A stretch of DNA of 14,439 nucleotides from an uncultured Dorea sp. (GCA_910579335.1 CAJTUQ010000045.1:5259-19697); one strand, 5' to 3'; shown: positions 1 through 7,406, counted from the stretch's first letter. Notes: generated by a model not told the origin, from the letters alone. Made by a program: numbers and translations.

Positions 1-613
1 CCTGAACCATGATGACAAGGTGGCATTCGTAGGAAGCAACGAGCTTGCTAAAACTACCCTGTTCGAAATTCTCACAGGCAGGATGGAACCGGACGAAGGA
101 GTCTATAAATGGGGAATAACGACTTCCCAGTCTTATTTCCCGCTGGATTTCGGCAATGAATTTGACAATGATTACACGATTGTAGAATGGCTGACACAGT
201 ATTCCGAAGAAAAGGACGTCACTTATGTCCGCGGCTTCCTCGGCCGGATGCTTTTCGGAGGCGATGACGGCGTAAAGAGAGTCCGCATCCTCTCCGGAGG
301 CGAGAAAGTGCGTTGTATGCTCTCGAAGATGATGATTTCCGGCTCGAACATCCTCATTTTGAACGAGCCTACGAACCATTTGGATATGGAGTCTATCACA
401 GCGCTCAACAACGGGATGACAAAATTCCCCGGCGTGCTGCTTTTCAGCTCCAGAGACCATCAAATCGTCCAGACAACAGCCAACAGAATTATGGAAATCG
501 TACCTGGCGGAAAGCTGATTGACAAAATAACCACCTATGACGAATATCTGGAAAATGACGAGATGGCAAGAAAACGCCAGACATATACGATTCAGAAAGA
601 AGAGGAAGACTAA
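1..613 (+). CDS. ABC-F family ATPase, C-terminal half (5' end outside window)
   Basis: This is the second nucleotide-binding domain of a soluble ABC-F protein, a family of paired-ATPase proteins without membrane domains that act on the ribosome. The frame is open to the left edge (first full codon at base 2), so the gene is cut by the window; about 203 residues are visible. Motifs in order are a Walker A-like loop (GSNELAKTT), the family-typical KWGITTSQSYFP segment, the signature LSGGEK, a Walker B region ILILNEPTNHLD, and the H-loop in SRDHQ. The sequence around PTNHLDMESITALNNG resembles the YkpA/YbiT branch. Two features are unusual: Walker A lacks the normal GxGK glycines, and the Walker B aspartate before the catalytic glutamate is asparagine. 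The protein ends in a charged tail (KEEED). The GTG at 20 is an internal codon, not a start. Family assignment is firm; the exact subfamily and any antibiotic-resistance role are not shown. Confidence 0.93.
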   Translation, partial: LNHDDKVAFVGSNELAKTTLFEILTGRMEPDEGVYKWGITTSQSYFPLDFGNEFDNDYTIVEWLTQYSEEKDVTYVRGFLGRMLFGGDDGVKRVRILSGGEKVRCMLSKMMISGSNILILNEPTNHLDMESITALNNGMTKFPGVLLFSSRDHQIVQTTANRIMEIVPGGKLIDKITTYDEYLENDEMARKRQTYTIQKEEED

Positions 614-648
614 ACGAAACATTTGATAAATCAATAATCAATATAAAA

Positions 649-727
649 CCGGCTTCCGGCCGTCTGCCATATCCTTAGACACAGGACTTTTAAATCCCTT
701 CTTTAGATATGCAAAAGCCGGAAGCCG
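649..727 (-). terminator. Long imperfect inverted repeat, possible terminator of the trpS operon
   Basis: CGGCTTCCGGC (650-660) pairs perfectly with GCCGGAAGCCG (717-727), and a second inner pair CATATC/GATATG lies inside it. Read on the minus strand the 3' arm is followed by TTTTATATT, so it could end transcription of the operon whose last gene stops at 759. The loop is long, about 56 nt, so this is a weak terminator call. It may also protect the 3' end of the convergent ABC-F transcript. Confidence 0.4.
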
Positions 728-758
728 TTCGCATAGAACCGTACCGTTTTCTACTGTC

Positions 759-1280
759 TTATCTGCACCGCGCTTTTAACGCACCGTATACTGCGTCAAA
801 TTCTCTCGAATCTTCCGCCCTTTTTACACAGGACATAATCTCATGACGTTTTCCGCTCCCCTCCGTCAGGTACAAGAACTTCTTTTCGTCTCCCTTCAGT
901 CCTACTTCCACCTTTTCCATATCGGGAATATAGTAAATAAACACGTCCGTTCGATAAGTCAGCACGTAATCCTTAGTGACCAGTACGTGCCCCTCCTGTA
1001 CGGAAAGCGTATCCGTATCGGCAAGCTGATTAAAAAAATCTTCCTTGTCACGCACTCCGTCAAGCTTTCCTTTCAGTTCTTTCTGCGACTTTACATTGGA
1101 AGCGGCAAGCGCCGCTCCCAAAACCGCCAATATAATGGCAATTACGATATTATTGAACAGACTGATAAGAGCAAGGCTTAAAAGGCTTGCCCAGACTATC
1201 ATTCCGGTGCGCACCTTCTTTGCCCGGTCGCTAATAAAATCGTAATATCTCTGCTGTCCCGCCGTTTGAATCTGGTTCAT
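759..1280 (-). CDS. Small membrane protein of unknown function with possible PH-like C-terminal domain
   Basis: This 173-residue protein is not one I recognise by name. Residues 1-24 are polar and basic, residues about 25-62 form two closely spaced hydrophobic segments (a membrane hairpin), and residues about 63-85 are charged and possibly helical. Residues about 90-165 alternate short beta-like stretches (VLVTKDYVLTYR, VFIYYIP, KKFLYL) followed by a final helix. That pattern resembles bacterial PH-like domains such as YcxB; this is inference only. The start codon overlaps the trpS stop as TAATG, with GGAGAGGG seven bases upstream inside trpS, so translation is probably coupled to trpS. It is the last gene of the phosphatase-trpS operon. 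Confidence 0.8.
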   Translation of the reverse strand: MNQIQTAGQQRYYDFISDRAKKVRTGMIVWASLLSLALISLFNNIVIAIILAVLGAALAASNVKSQKELKGKLDGVRDKEDFFNQLADTDTLSVQEGHVLVTKDYVLTYRTDVFIYYIPDMEKVEVGLKGDEKKFLYLTEGSGKRHEIMSCVKRAEDSREFDAVYGALKARCR

Positions 1281-2284
1281 TACCGTACCCTCTCCGGAAA
1301 TCCCACTTTCTTCTGCACCTTGCGCAAGGTCTTCATAGCAAAATAATTTGCTTTTTCGGCATTATTCTTAATGATGCCGTCAATATAAGCCTTGTCCTTC
1401 TCAAGCCTTGCAACCTCGTCCTGAAGCGGCTTTAACACAGACACGACCGCCTCTCCTACCGCCGCTTTAAAATCGCCGTATCCTTTTTGGTCAAATTCCT
1501 TTACGACTTCCTCCGGCGACTTCGACGTACATGCGCTGTAAATATCTATTAGATTTTTCACTCCGGGCTGTTCATCCCTATAGAGGATCTGTGCTTCGGA
1601 ATCAGTTACCGCGCGCTTACATTTCCGCATAATTGTGTCCGTATCATCCATCAGGTAAATACTGGCGTTCGGGTTCTCATCCGACTTGGACATCTTTTTC
1701 GACGGATCCTGAAGGCTCATAATCTTTGCCCCTACTTTGCCGATATAAGCTTCCGGCACGGTAAACACGTCTCCGTAAATATGATTAAAACGCTCTGCGA
1801 TATCTCTCGTAATTTCCAAATGCTGCATCTGGTCCACGCCCACAGGAACCACATCCGCCTGATAGAGCAGGATATCCGCCGCCATAAGGACCGGATAAGT
1901 AAACAGGCCCGCGTTGATGTTATCCGCATGTTTTGCTGATTTATCTTTGAACTGGGTCATCCTATTCAACTCGCCCATATAAGTAAAACAGTTTAAAATC
2001 CACGAAAGCTCTGCATGGCCCGACACATGCGACTGATAGTAGATGCAGTTTTTCTCCGCATCGATTCCCGCCGCAATGTAGAGTGTAAGCAGCGCTCTGG
2101 CTCTCTTTCTCAGTGTTGCCGGATCCTGTCTCACCGTGATGGAATGCAAATCCACCACACTGTAAAAGCATTCATACTCATCGCTTAAAGTCACCCAGTT
2201 TTTCAATGCGCCCAGATAGTTTCCAAGAGTCAGGTTTCCCGTAGCCTGCATTCCGCTGAACAATACTTTCCTGCCATTTATCAT
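1280..2284 (-). CDS. trpS: Tryptophanyl-tRNA synthetase
   Basis: This class I aminoacyl-tRNA synthetase charges tRNA-Trp with tryptophan in the cytoplasm. The 334-residue protein matches the usual bacterial TrpRS length. The HIGH-type signature is TGNLTLGNY (residues 15-23), the conserved GVDQMQHLE lies at 149-157, and the KMSKS loop is at 197-201 within KKMSKSDEN. I chose the ATG at 2284 (MINGRKVLFSG) because GGAGGAGG at 2293-2300 sits eight bases upstream. The ATG at 2317 would overlap the phosphatase gene and place the SD inside the coding region. It lies 26 nt after the phosphatase stop and overlaps the next gene by one base. There is no T-box leader directly before it; expression appears to depend on the upstream operon promoter. 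Confidence 0.97.
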   Translation of the reverse strand: MINGRKVLFSGMQATGNLTLGNYLGALKNWVTLSDEYECFYSVVDLHSITVRQDPATLRKRARALLTLYIAAGIDAEKNCIYYQSHVSGHAELSWILNCFTYMGELNRMTQFKDKSAKHADNINAGLFTYPVLMAADILLYQADVVPVGVDQMQHLEITRDIAERFNHIYGDVFTVPEAYIGKVGAKIMSLQDPSKKMSKSDENPNASIYLMDDTDTIMRKCKRAVTDSEAQILYRDEQPGVKNLIDIYSACTSKSPEEVVKEFDQKGYGDFKAAVGEAVVSVLKPLQDEVARLEKDKAYIDGIIKNNAEKANYFAMKTLRKVQKKVGFPERVR

Positions 2285-2310
2285 CTCTTCATCCTCCTCC
2301 AAACCTAATC

Positions 2311-2940
2311 TTACCACTCTTTTACTTCGTCTTTATAATATACATAATTTTCCGATAAAATCACCGGTATGCCGTCCGTCACCTCCACTTCGGTAACCGC
2401 ACAGTTTTTATGCACGCCCTTGCCCCAATATTCAGATACAGGAGCCTTTTTAATTATATTCAGCATACCGCAGAGAGCCGCCCCGTGCGTCGTGATCAAA
2501 ATATTTTTGTCCTGCCAGCCATCCTTGTGATAAATCTCTTCTAAAAAATCCAAAAGCCGCTCCCTTACCATATAGAAATCCTCTCCGCCTTCGGGCGCCC
2601 GATACCGCTCCGGAGCATGAAAAAAGTCCCTGAATTTCTGCGGGAGATTCCATCCTTCCTCCGAACAGCAGCCGCCCTCCCATACGCCAAACGCCATTTC
2701 TATAATCCGCCTGTCCGTAAGGATGGGAACCTCTCTGCCGCCAAGAATCAGCTCCGCCGTCTCTACCGCCCTCCCAAGAGGACTGCTGATACAGACTTCA
2801 AAAGGAATATCCGCAAGCCCCTTTCCTGTCTCTATGGCCAAATGCCTGCCAAATGCATTGAGCGGAATATCCACCTGTCCCTGAATCCGCCTCGATTTAT
2901 TCCAGTCCGTTTCACCATGCCGTACTATGTATAATTTCAT
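2311..2940 (-). CDS. Histidine phosphatase family protein (phosphoglycerate mutase-like)
   Basis: This 209-residue enzyme belongs to the histidine phosphatase superfamily, which uses a phosphohistidine intermediate. The catalytic RHGE motif is at residues 7-10 (His8), the phosphate-binding arginine is in SSPLGRA (Arg57), the likely acid glutamate is in EMAFGVWEG (Glu81), and the second catalytic histidine is in THGAAL (His152). The length fits broad-specificity phosphatases of the GpmB/CobC/PhoE type rather than the longer glycolytic dPGM. The substrate cannot be told from sequence, and there are no cobalamin genes nearby to favour CobC. GGAGG lies eight bases before the ATG. It is the first gene of the operon with trpS. 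Confidence 0.92.
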   Translation of the reverse strand: MKLYIVRHGETDWNKSRRIQGQVDIPLNAFGRHLAIETGKGLADIPFEVCISSPLGRAVETAELILGGREVPILTDRRIIEMAFGVWEGGCCSEEGWNLPQKFRDFFHAPERYRAPEGGEDFYMVRERLLDFLEEIYHKDGWQDKNILITTHGAALCGMLNIIKKAPVSEYWGKGVHKNCAVTEVEVTDGIPVILSENYVYYKDEVKEW

Positions 2941-3013
2941 CCGTCACGCCTCCTGCCTGATATGCCGCCGCTTAACATACTGTATAGAAACAGCCCGGCC
3001 AGCACGCTTTATA

Positions 3014-3042
3014 AGTATATCACAACTCCCTGTATTTTTCAT
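3014..3042 (-). promoter_or_regulatory. Promoter of the phosphatase-trpS operon
   Basis: On the minus strand, TATACT (3019-3014) is preceded by TG one base upstream, giving an extended -10. A weak -35, ATGAAA (3042-3037), lies 17 bp away. The leader to the ATG at 2940 is only about 65-70 nt, too short for a T-box. Confidence 0.6.
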
Positions 3043-3070
3043 AGTCAATTCTTGATAAAAATGTTATACT
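3042..3070 (+). promoter_or_regulatory. luxS promoter
   Basis: An extended -10, TGTTATACT, ends at 3070. A weak -35, TAGTCA (3042-3047), lies 17 bp upstream of the -10 hexamer. It overlaps the -35 region of the divergent operon promoter. AGGAG at 3097-3101 is the ribosome binding site for the ATG at 3112. The transcript leader is short (about 35 nt), with no room for a SAM or SAH riboswitch. Confidence 0.6.
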
Positions 3071-3111
3071 GGTAAAAGGCAAACCAATATAGCAAAAGGA
3101 GACTGCACATT

Positions 3112-3591
3112 ATGGAAAAAATAACAAGCTTCACAGTAGACCATCTGCGGCTGAATCCAGGCGTCTATGTATCCCGGATTGATTATGCGGCAGGAAATCC
3201 GGTTACAACCTTTGATCTGCGCATGACAAAGCCTAACTGCGAGCCAGTCATGAATACGGCGGAAATTCACACGATTGAGCACCTGGCTGCGACTTTCCTG
3301 CGCAACCATAAAGATTACGCAGACAAAACCATTTATTTCGGGCCTATGGGCTGCCGCACCGGATTTTACCTGATCTTGTCCGGAGAATACAAATCCAAGG
3401 ACATCGTTCCCCTTATGACGGAACTGTATCAGTTTATGGCCGGCTTCGAAGGAGAAATACCGGGCGCCGCCGCAAAAGACTGCGGAAACTATCTGGATAT
3501 GAATCTTCCGATGGCAAAATATCTTTCCAAAAAATATTTGAACGAGGTGCTGCTTTCTATTACCGATGAACAGCTGAATTATCCCGAATAG
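3112..3591 (+). CDS. luxS: S-ribosylhomocysteine lyase LuxS
   Basis: LuxS cleaves S-ribosylhomocysteine to homocysteine and DPD, the precursor of autoinducer-2, as part of the activated methyl cycle. The 159-residue protein is full length. The metal ligands are visible as His53 and His57 in HTIEH and Cys124 in DCGNYLD. The catalytic cysteine is Cys81 in GPMGCRTGFY, and the N-terminal FTVDHLRL and GVYVSR segments are typical. It is a single-gene unit with its own promoter and a terminator at 3643-3686. No pfs/mtnN or metabolic partner is adjacent. Whether it serves signalling or only methyl recycling cannot be read from the sequence. Confidence 0.98.
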   Translation: MEKITSFTVDHLRLNPGVYVSRIDYAAGNPVTTFDLRMTKPNCEPVMNTAEIHTIEHLAATFLRNHKDYADKTIYFGPMGCRTGFYLILSGEYKSKDIVPLMTELYQFMAGFEGEIPGAAAKDCGNYLDMNLPMAKYLSKKYLNEVLLSITDEQLNYPE

Positions 3592-3642
3592 CATTCGGAC
3601 GGCAAGTTTAGGGCCCTTATGCGTTTACCAGGCAGAGCGTTC

Positions 3643-3686
3643 AAAAGGCTGCCGGGAGTTAATATTTTTATCCCAGCAGCCTTTTT
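3643..3686. terminator. Bidirectional terminator between luxS and telA
   Basis: AAAAGGCTGC (3643-3652) pairs with GCAGCCTTTT (3676-3685), extended by GGGA/TCCC after one mismatch, with a 13-nt loop. It ends in five T's on the plus strand and four on the minus strand. Placed between convergent genes, it can serve both luxS and the xpaC-telA operon. Confidence 0.85.
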
Positions 3687-3739
3687 AGCTGTCTGCCTGT
3701 CTCTTTTCCATTTCTTTACCGCTTAAGCACTCAAAGCCC

Positions 3740-4864
3740 CTATATTTTCAAGAGCTTCGCCTTCAGCTGCTGCTCCATCCGGTACATTTCCTGCTCGGCC
3801 TCTGCGCGCTTCTGCCTGCCCTCCTGCTGTATTCTCATAACCTCATCCAAAGTCGCAATCAGCGTCTCGTTCGTATTTTTAAGAGTTTCTATCTCCACAA
3901 CACCCCGCTCTGATTCTTTTGCGGATTCGACTGCGGCCATCTGAAGCTTTCTAGCATTTTTCTTGAGCAGTTCATTGGTCATGTCTGTCACTTCCCGCTG
4001 GACTTTTGCAGCCCTTGCCGAATGCTCCACTCCAAGAGCAAGCACCATCTGGCTTTTCCAGAGCGGAATCGTATTGACAAGCGTCGACTGAATCTTCTCC
4101 GCCATCAGCGTATCGTTGCTCTGTACCATCCGTATCTGAGGCGCAGTCTGCAAAGAAATTGTTCTCGTAAGCTCCAAATCATGGATTTTCTTTTCAAACC
4201 GGCCGCACATGGAATCCAGATCCTTCGCCGCCTGAGCATCCTCAGCAAGTCCCGTCCTTTCTGCTTTTAAAAGAAGCTCCGGAAGCTTTGCGCCCCGAAC
4301 GTTTGCAAGTTTCTTTTTTCCCGCCAGAATATACATAGACAGCTCTTTAAAATAAGTCAGGTTCAACTCATACATCTTATCGAGAAGCGCTATGTCTTTC
4401 AGCAGCTGGATTTGATGATTCTCAAGCACCCTGCATATCTGGTTGATATTCGTCTCCGCTTTTGCATATTTCGCTTTCATCGCCTGCACTTTGTTGGACG
4501 TCTTCTTAAAAATTCCAAGAAACCCTTTCTCTTCCTCCTCGTCAAAGTCCCTAAGTTCTCTCACCACGCCGGAAAGAAGCTCTCCCACTTCTCCGAGTTC
4601 CTTTGTCTTTACATTTTCCAGTGCCGATTCCGAAAAATCAGCCATCTTTTTCTGCGTTCCCGCACCGTACTGCAGGATCATTGATGAATTTGAAAGATCG
4701 ATCTGTTCTGCAAATGCCTCCACCTGTCTTTTTTCTTCTTCGGACAATAGGCTGTCGTCCCATGTCTCCTGCGGTTTTTCCAAATCCGCAGGCACCGGCC
4801 TTTCTTCCTGGAATGGTTCCAGCGTAAGCGCAGGCGTCATATCAAATTCCTTAAATTCATTCAT
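3740..4864 (-). CDS. telA: TelA-family (toxic anion resistance) protein
   Basis: This 374-residue soluble protein belongs to the TelA/KlaA family (B. subtilis homologue YaaN), named from plasmid tellurite resistance; the chromosomal role is uncertain. Characteristic stretches include IDLSNSSMILQYGAGTQKKMADFSE near residue 55, ETNINQICRVLENHQ near 140, TISLQTAPQIRMVQ near 240, and the LVNTIPLWKSQMVLALG segment. Almost the whole protein after residue 50 is predicted helical, with a coiled-coil-like, Gln/Glu/Lys-rich C-terminus. No membrane segment is present. It begins 15 nt after xpaC with GGAGGA upstream of its ATG, so the two genes form an operon. The same pairing occurs in B. subtilis (xpaC-yaaN), which supports a joint function. 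Confidence 0.92.
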   Translation of the reverse strand: MNEFKEFDMTPALTLEPFQEERPVPADLEKPQETWDDSLLSEEEKRQVEAFAEQIDLSNSSMILQYGAGTQKKMADFSESALENVKTKELGEVGELLSGVVRELRDFDEEEEKGFLGIFKKTSNKVQAMKAKYAKAETNINQICRVLENHQIQLLKDIALLDKMYELNLTYFKELSMYILAGKKKLANVRGAKLPELLLKAERTGLAEDAQAAKDLDSMCGRFEKKIHDLELTRTISLQTAPQIRMVQSNDTLMAEKIQSTLVNTIPLWKSQMVLALGVEHSARAAKVQREVTDMTNELLKKNARKLQMAAVESAKESERGVVEIETLKNTNETLIATLDEVMRIQQEGRQKRAEAEQEMYRMEQQLKAKLLKI

Positions 4865-4879
4865 CTTGCATGTCCTCCT

Positions 4880-6082
4880 TTATCTTTTCCATTCATCCTC
4901 CGCCAGACCTTCCTGCGCCAGCATCGTGCGCAGAACGGATATATCCGAGGACACATCCCACGCAGTCTCTTGGAACATATCATCCAAAAGCTTTTCAAAG
5001 GCCATGTTCAGTGTGTCCAGCGTTCCTTCTATCTCTTTTTTGGAGGACAGGATATTCTCCCCCTGCACAGGCTGTGCGTCCAGTTCCTGATAGGCGGCTA
5101 AAAGCTTTACCGTCGTCGGAAGATAGTAATCCATCAACCGTCTGATGTCCCCCGCCGATTCCGGATTCTGCTCTACCCGGTCGAAAATTCTGTCAACCAA
5201 TAGCTCCATACGCGATATTTTCGCAGATATCTCCCGCCCAGCAATCGCATCATTGCATGCATGTATCCTGCGGATATAATCATCACCCTCCTCGATAATT
5301 TTCCGAATATCTGGCGCAAGCCTCGCATTGTCCTCTTCTCTTTTCCTCTTATCTTCTTTCTCCCTCTTCTGCTGCAGTTTTTTTCTCTCACTTTCCTCCC
5401 GCTCGTTTTTTATTCTCTCATCCTCCAGCCCGCAGTACTGGGCATACATTGAGTCCGTAACAATTAAGCAGGTCTGGTTTCCGACCATGTATCCTTCTAA
5501 AAACCAGTTTCTTCTTATCATATATCTTAAATCCCGGATTACGGATACCGTCTTTCTGCCTGCTCCTTCCGACAATTCCTTTATATTGCAGTATTCTCTC
5601 GCACCGATAATGCGCACATATGTCTGGAAACGCTCTGCCCTTTTAAGCTTTCTAAGGCCCCTGAATGCCAAAATGCCTCCCGCGATACTTGGGATTCCAA
5701 AGACTCCCAGCGATACCATGAGCTGGGCAAATCTGTTTCCCGTCCCCAACATCTCTATTCCTAATAGAAGCCCTGCCACGTCGACGACCAGCAAAAGAAG
5801 GAATAAGAGCCCTGCGCCGCCCCCTATCGTCAAGAAAATATAGCTCCACGCCTTAACCGAAGTCATGCGGCGGTATACATTCGGAGGCTTCGGCTGCTCC
5901 TTCTGCATTTTCTGCCCTGCCGGTCTGTCCGTGCTTTTCATACCTTTGGAAATACTGTCTATCGCATGGTTCACCGTATCTGCGACAGTCTGGCTCAGCT
6001 TTTCAAAATCACGGGCATCAATTGCGTCCTGTACGGTATCTCTGATTGAATCCCCGAATCTTTCCCAATCCCGATTATCCAT
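4880..6082 (-). CDS. xpaC: XpaC-like membrane protein (5-bromo-4-chloroindolyl phosphate hydrolysis family)
   Basis: This 400-residue protein is assigned to the XpaC family from its layout and from its position directly before telA. Residues 1-70 are polar and helical (repeated D-A-I-D and T-V-A-D patterns). Two membrane segments lie at about 79-108 and 121-141. Residues about 155-212 look like a small winged-helix fold (YCNIKELSEGAG followed by VIRDLRYMIRRNWF). Residues 219-253 are a dense Lys/Glu/Arg coil, and residues 260-400 form the helical XpaC-like domain. The family name comes from a phenotype and does not establish phosphatase activity; no catalytic motif is evident. The start is supported by AAGGGA about 10 bases upstream. 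Confidence 0.82.
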   Translation of the reverse strand: MDNRDWERFGDSIRDTVQDAIDARDFEKLSQTVADTVNHAIDSISKGMKSTDRPAGQKMQKEQPKPPNVYRRMTSVKAWSYIFLTIGGGAGLLFLLLLVVDVAGLLLGIEMLGTGNRFAQLMVSLGVFGIPSIAGGILAFRGLRKLKRAERFQTYVRIIGAREYCNIKELSEGAGRKTVSVIRDLRYMIRRNWFLEGYMVGNQTCLIVTDSMYAQYCGLEDERIKNEREESERKKLQQKREKEDKRKREEDNARLAPDIRKIIEEGDDYIRRIHACNDAIAGREISAKISRMELLVDRIFDRVEQNPESAGDIRRLMDYYLPTTVKLLAAYQELDAQPVQGENILSSKKEIEGTLDTLNMAFEKLLDDMFQETAWDVSSDISVLRTMLAQEGLAEDEWKR

Positions 6083-6131
6083 TCTGTATTCTATCCCTTC
6101 ATCTGTCTCTTTGTAATCCTAAATCTTTTTT

Positions 6132-6160
6132 ATTGTATCACATTCTATCCCCGAATGCAC
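6132..6160 (-). promoter_or_regulatory. xpaC-telA promoter candidate
   Basis: On the minus strand, TACAAT (6137-6132) is preceded by TG and one base, giving an extended -10. The -35 position at 17 bp, GTGCAT, is poor. It lies between the rplT terminator and the xpaC ATG and gives a leader of about 45 nt. Confidence 0.5.
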
Positions 6161-6204
6161 ATATCTCCTGTCTTTTTTCCGAAAGAATACGTAAACGCAT
6201 GAAT

Positions 6205-6238
6205 CAAAAAAAGCAAACTGCCGTCCGGCAGTCTGCTT
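6205..6238 (-). terminator. Terminator of the infC-rpmI-rplT operon
   Basis: On the minus strand AAGCAGACTGCCG pairs with CGGCAGTTTGCTT (13 bp, with one G-T wobble). It is followed at once by a run of T's (the A run at 6206-6212 on the plus strand). It lies about 30 nt after the rplT stop codon. Confidence 0.92.
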
Positions 6239-6268
6239 GTGCATATCTTTGTCTTCTTTATTATAAAA

Positions 6269-6625
6269 CTATGCAAGCTTGGTCTTTGCAAGCTCTGCAA
6301 CAGATGTAAACCCTTCTGCATCGTTTACAGCCATCTCAGCCAACATCTTCCTGTTGATGTCGACATTTGCCAGCTTAAGGCCATGCATCAGCCTGCTGTA
6401 TGATAATCCATTCATTCTTGCCGCAGCGTTGATACGTGCAATCCAAAGCTGACGCATCTGGCGCTTCCTCTGCTTTCTGCCCGCATATGCTGACGTGAGA
6501 GCCCTCATGACAGACTGCTTTGCAACTCTATACTGCTTTGAACGCGCTCCTCTGTATCCCTTCGCTAACTTTAATGTTCTATTATGTCTCTTTTTAGCGT
6601 TTAATCCGCCTTTAATTCTTGCCAT
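6269..6625 (-). CDS. rplT: 50S ribosomal protein L20
   Basis: L20 is a 23S rRNA-binding protein needed early in large-subunit assembly. In Gram-positive bacteria it also acts as the repressor of its own infC operon. The 118-residue length is typical. Diagnostic stretches are the N-terminal MARIKGG, the very basic GYRGARSKQYR region, the RQLWIARINAAAR segment and the C-terminal MLAEMAVND. AAGGAGG lies about 10 bases before the ATG. It is the last gene of the operon, 46 nt after rpmI, and is followed by a strong terminator. Confidence 0.98.
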   Translation of the reverse strand: MARIKGGLNAKKRHNRTLKLAKGYRGARSKQYRVAKQSVMRALTSAYAGRKQRKRQMRQLWIARINAAARMNGLSYSRLMHGLKLANVDINRKMLAEMAVNDAEGFTSVAELAKTKLA

Positions 6626-6671
6626 CTCTTATTATCCTCCTTCAAATCCTTACCATTCTAAAAGCTAATGC

Positions 6672-6869
6672 CTACAGATACGGCAATACTTTCTTCATAT
6701 TCTTTACGTTTGTTGCATCCGTAACGATTGGTTTCCTGAGATTTCTTTTTCTCTTTGTAGACTTCTTTGTTAAGATATGGCTCTTATAAGCTTTATTTCT
6801 GACCAACTTTCCTGTACCTGTCTTTTTGAAGCGCTTTGCAGCCGCTCTATTTGTTTTGATTTTTGGCAT
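6672..6869 (-). CDS. rpmI: 50S ribosomal protein L35
   Basis: This small, highly basic ribosomal protein of 65 residues shows the family pattern: MPKIKTNRAAAKRFK at the start, the TGTGKLVRNKAYKSHILTKK core, and the RNLRK segment near the end. It lies between infC and rplT in the conserved order, 30 nt after infC, with AAGGAGG just before the ATG. Confidence 0.98.
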   Translation of the reverse strand: MPKIKTNRAAAKRFKKTGTGKLVRNKAYKSHILTKKSTKRKRNLRKPIVTDATNVKNMKKVLPYL

Positions 6870-6899
6870 ATTAATTTCCTCCTTAATTTGTATATATTT

Positions 6900-7406
6900 T
6901 TAACGTTTTTCAGTTAAAACCATACTCATATTCCTGCCTTCCAGCTTCGGCTGCTTTTCAACCGACGCTACATCCGCAAGCTGCTGCGCAAAATCATCCA
7001 ATATATGCTTGCTCTGCTGCACATGCGCCATTTCGCGGCCTCTGAAACGCAGGGTAACTTTTACTTTATTGCCTTTGCTGATAAATTTTTTAGCATTGTT
7101 CACTTTTGTATTTAAGTCATTCGTATCGATATTCGGTGAAAGACGCACTTCCTTAATCTCAACGGTCTTCTGCTTTTTCTTCGCCTCTTTTTCTTTTCTC
7201 GCAAGCTCGTAACGGTACTTTCCGTAATCAATAATCTTGCATACCGGCGGCTGAGCCTTAGGAGCGACCTTTACCAAATCCAGCTCCGCTTCCTGAGCCA
7301 GCTTCATAGCTTCCTTTGAAGACATAATTCCGAGCTGTTCGCCGTTCTCGCCAATCAAACGTACTTCTTTGTCTCTAATCTGCCCGTTAATCATTAAATC
7401 GCTAAT
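6900..7406 (-). CDS. infC: Translation initiation factor IF-3, with ATT start codon
   Basis: IF-3 binds the 30S subunit, prevents early 50S joining and checks the start codon. Family hallmarks are NGQIRDKEVRLIG at the N-terminus, PPVCKIIDYGKYRYE near residue 70, the lysine-rich linker, KEVRLSP, and VTLRFRGREMAH in the C-terminal domain. The start should be ATT at 7406-7404, giving 168 residues beginning (M)ISDLMINGQIR. GGAGGTG at 7420-7414 lies seven bases before the ATT but about 20 bases before the first ATG at 7394, which is too far. Rare AUU-type starts are a known feature of infC and allow IF-3 to limit its own translation. It heads the infC-rpmI-rplT operon. Confidence 0.96.
   Translation of the reverse strand: MSDLMINGQIRDKEVRLIGENGEQLGIMSSKEAMKLAQEAELDLVKVAPKAQPPVCKIIDYGKYRYELARKEKEAKKKQKTVEIKEVRLSPNIDTNDLNTKVNNAKKFISKGNKVKVTLRFRGREMAHVQQSKHILDDFAQQLADVASVEKQPKLEGRNMSMVLTEKR

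Noticed and set aside
2285..2317. ATG at 2317 as the trpS start
   Set aside because: It overlaps the phosphatase gene, adds eleven unconserved residues, and contains the GGAGGAGG site that serves the ATG at 2284.
2941..3111. T-box before the trpS operon or SAM riboswitch before luxS
   Set aside because: The leaders are about 70 and 35 nt from recognisable promoters, too short for either element.
4443..5090. Long plus-strand open frame (215 codons) opposite telA and xpaC
   Set aside because: Serine-rich translation without family features; it is the antisense of two well-supported genes.
5328..5843. Plus-strand open frame (171 codons) opposite xpaC
   Set aside because: It is the mirror of the Lys/Glu coil and membrane segments of xpaC, with no ribosome binding site.
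7392..7394. ATG at 7394 as the infC start
   Set aside because: The ribosome binding site is about 20 bases upstream of it, while ATT at 7406 is ideally spaced and gives the family-like N-terminus.
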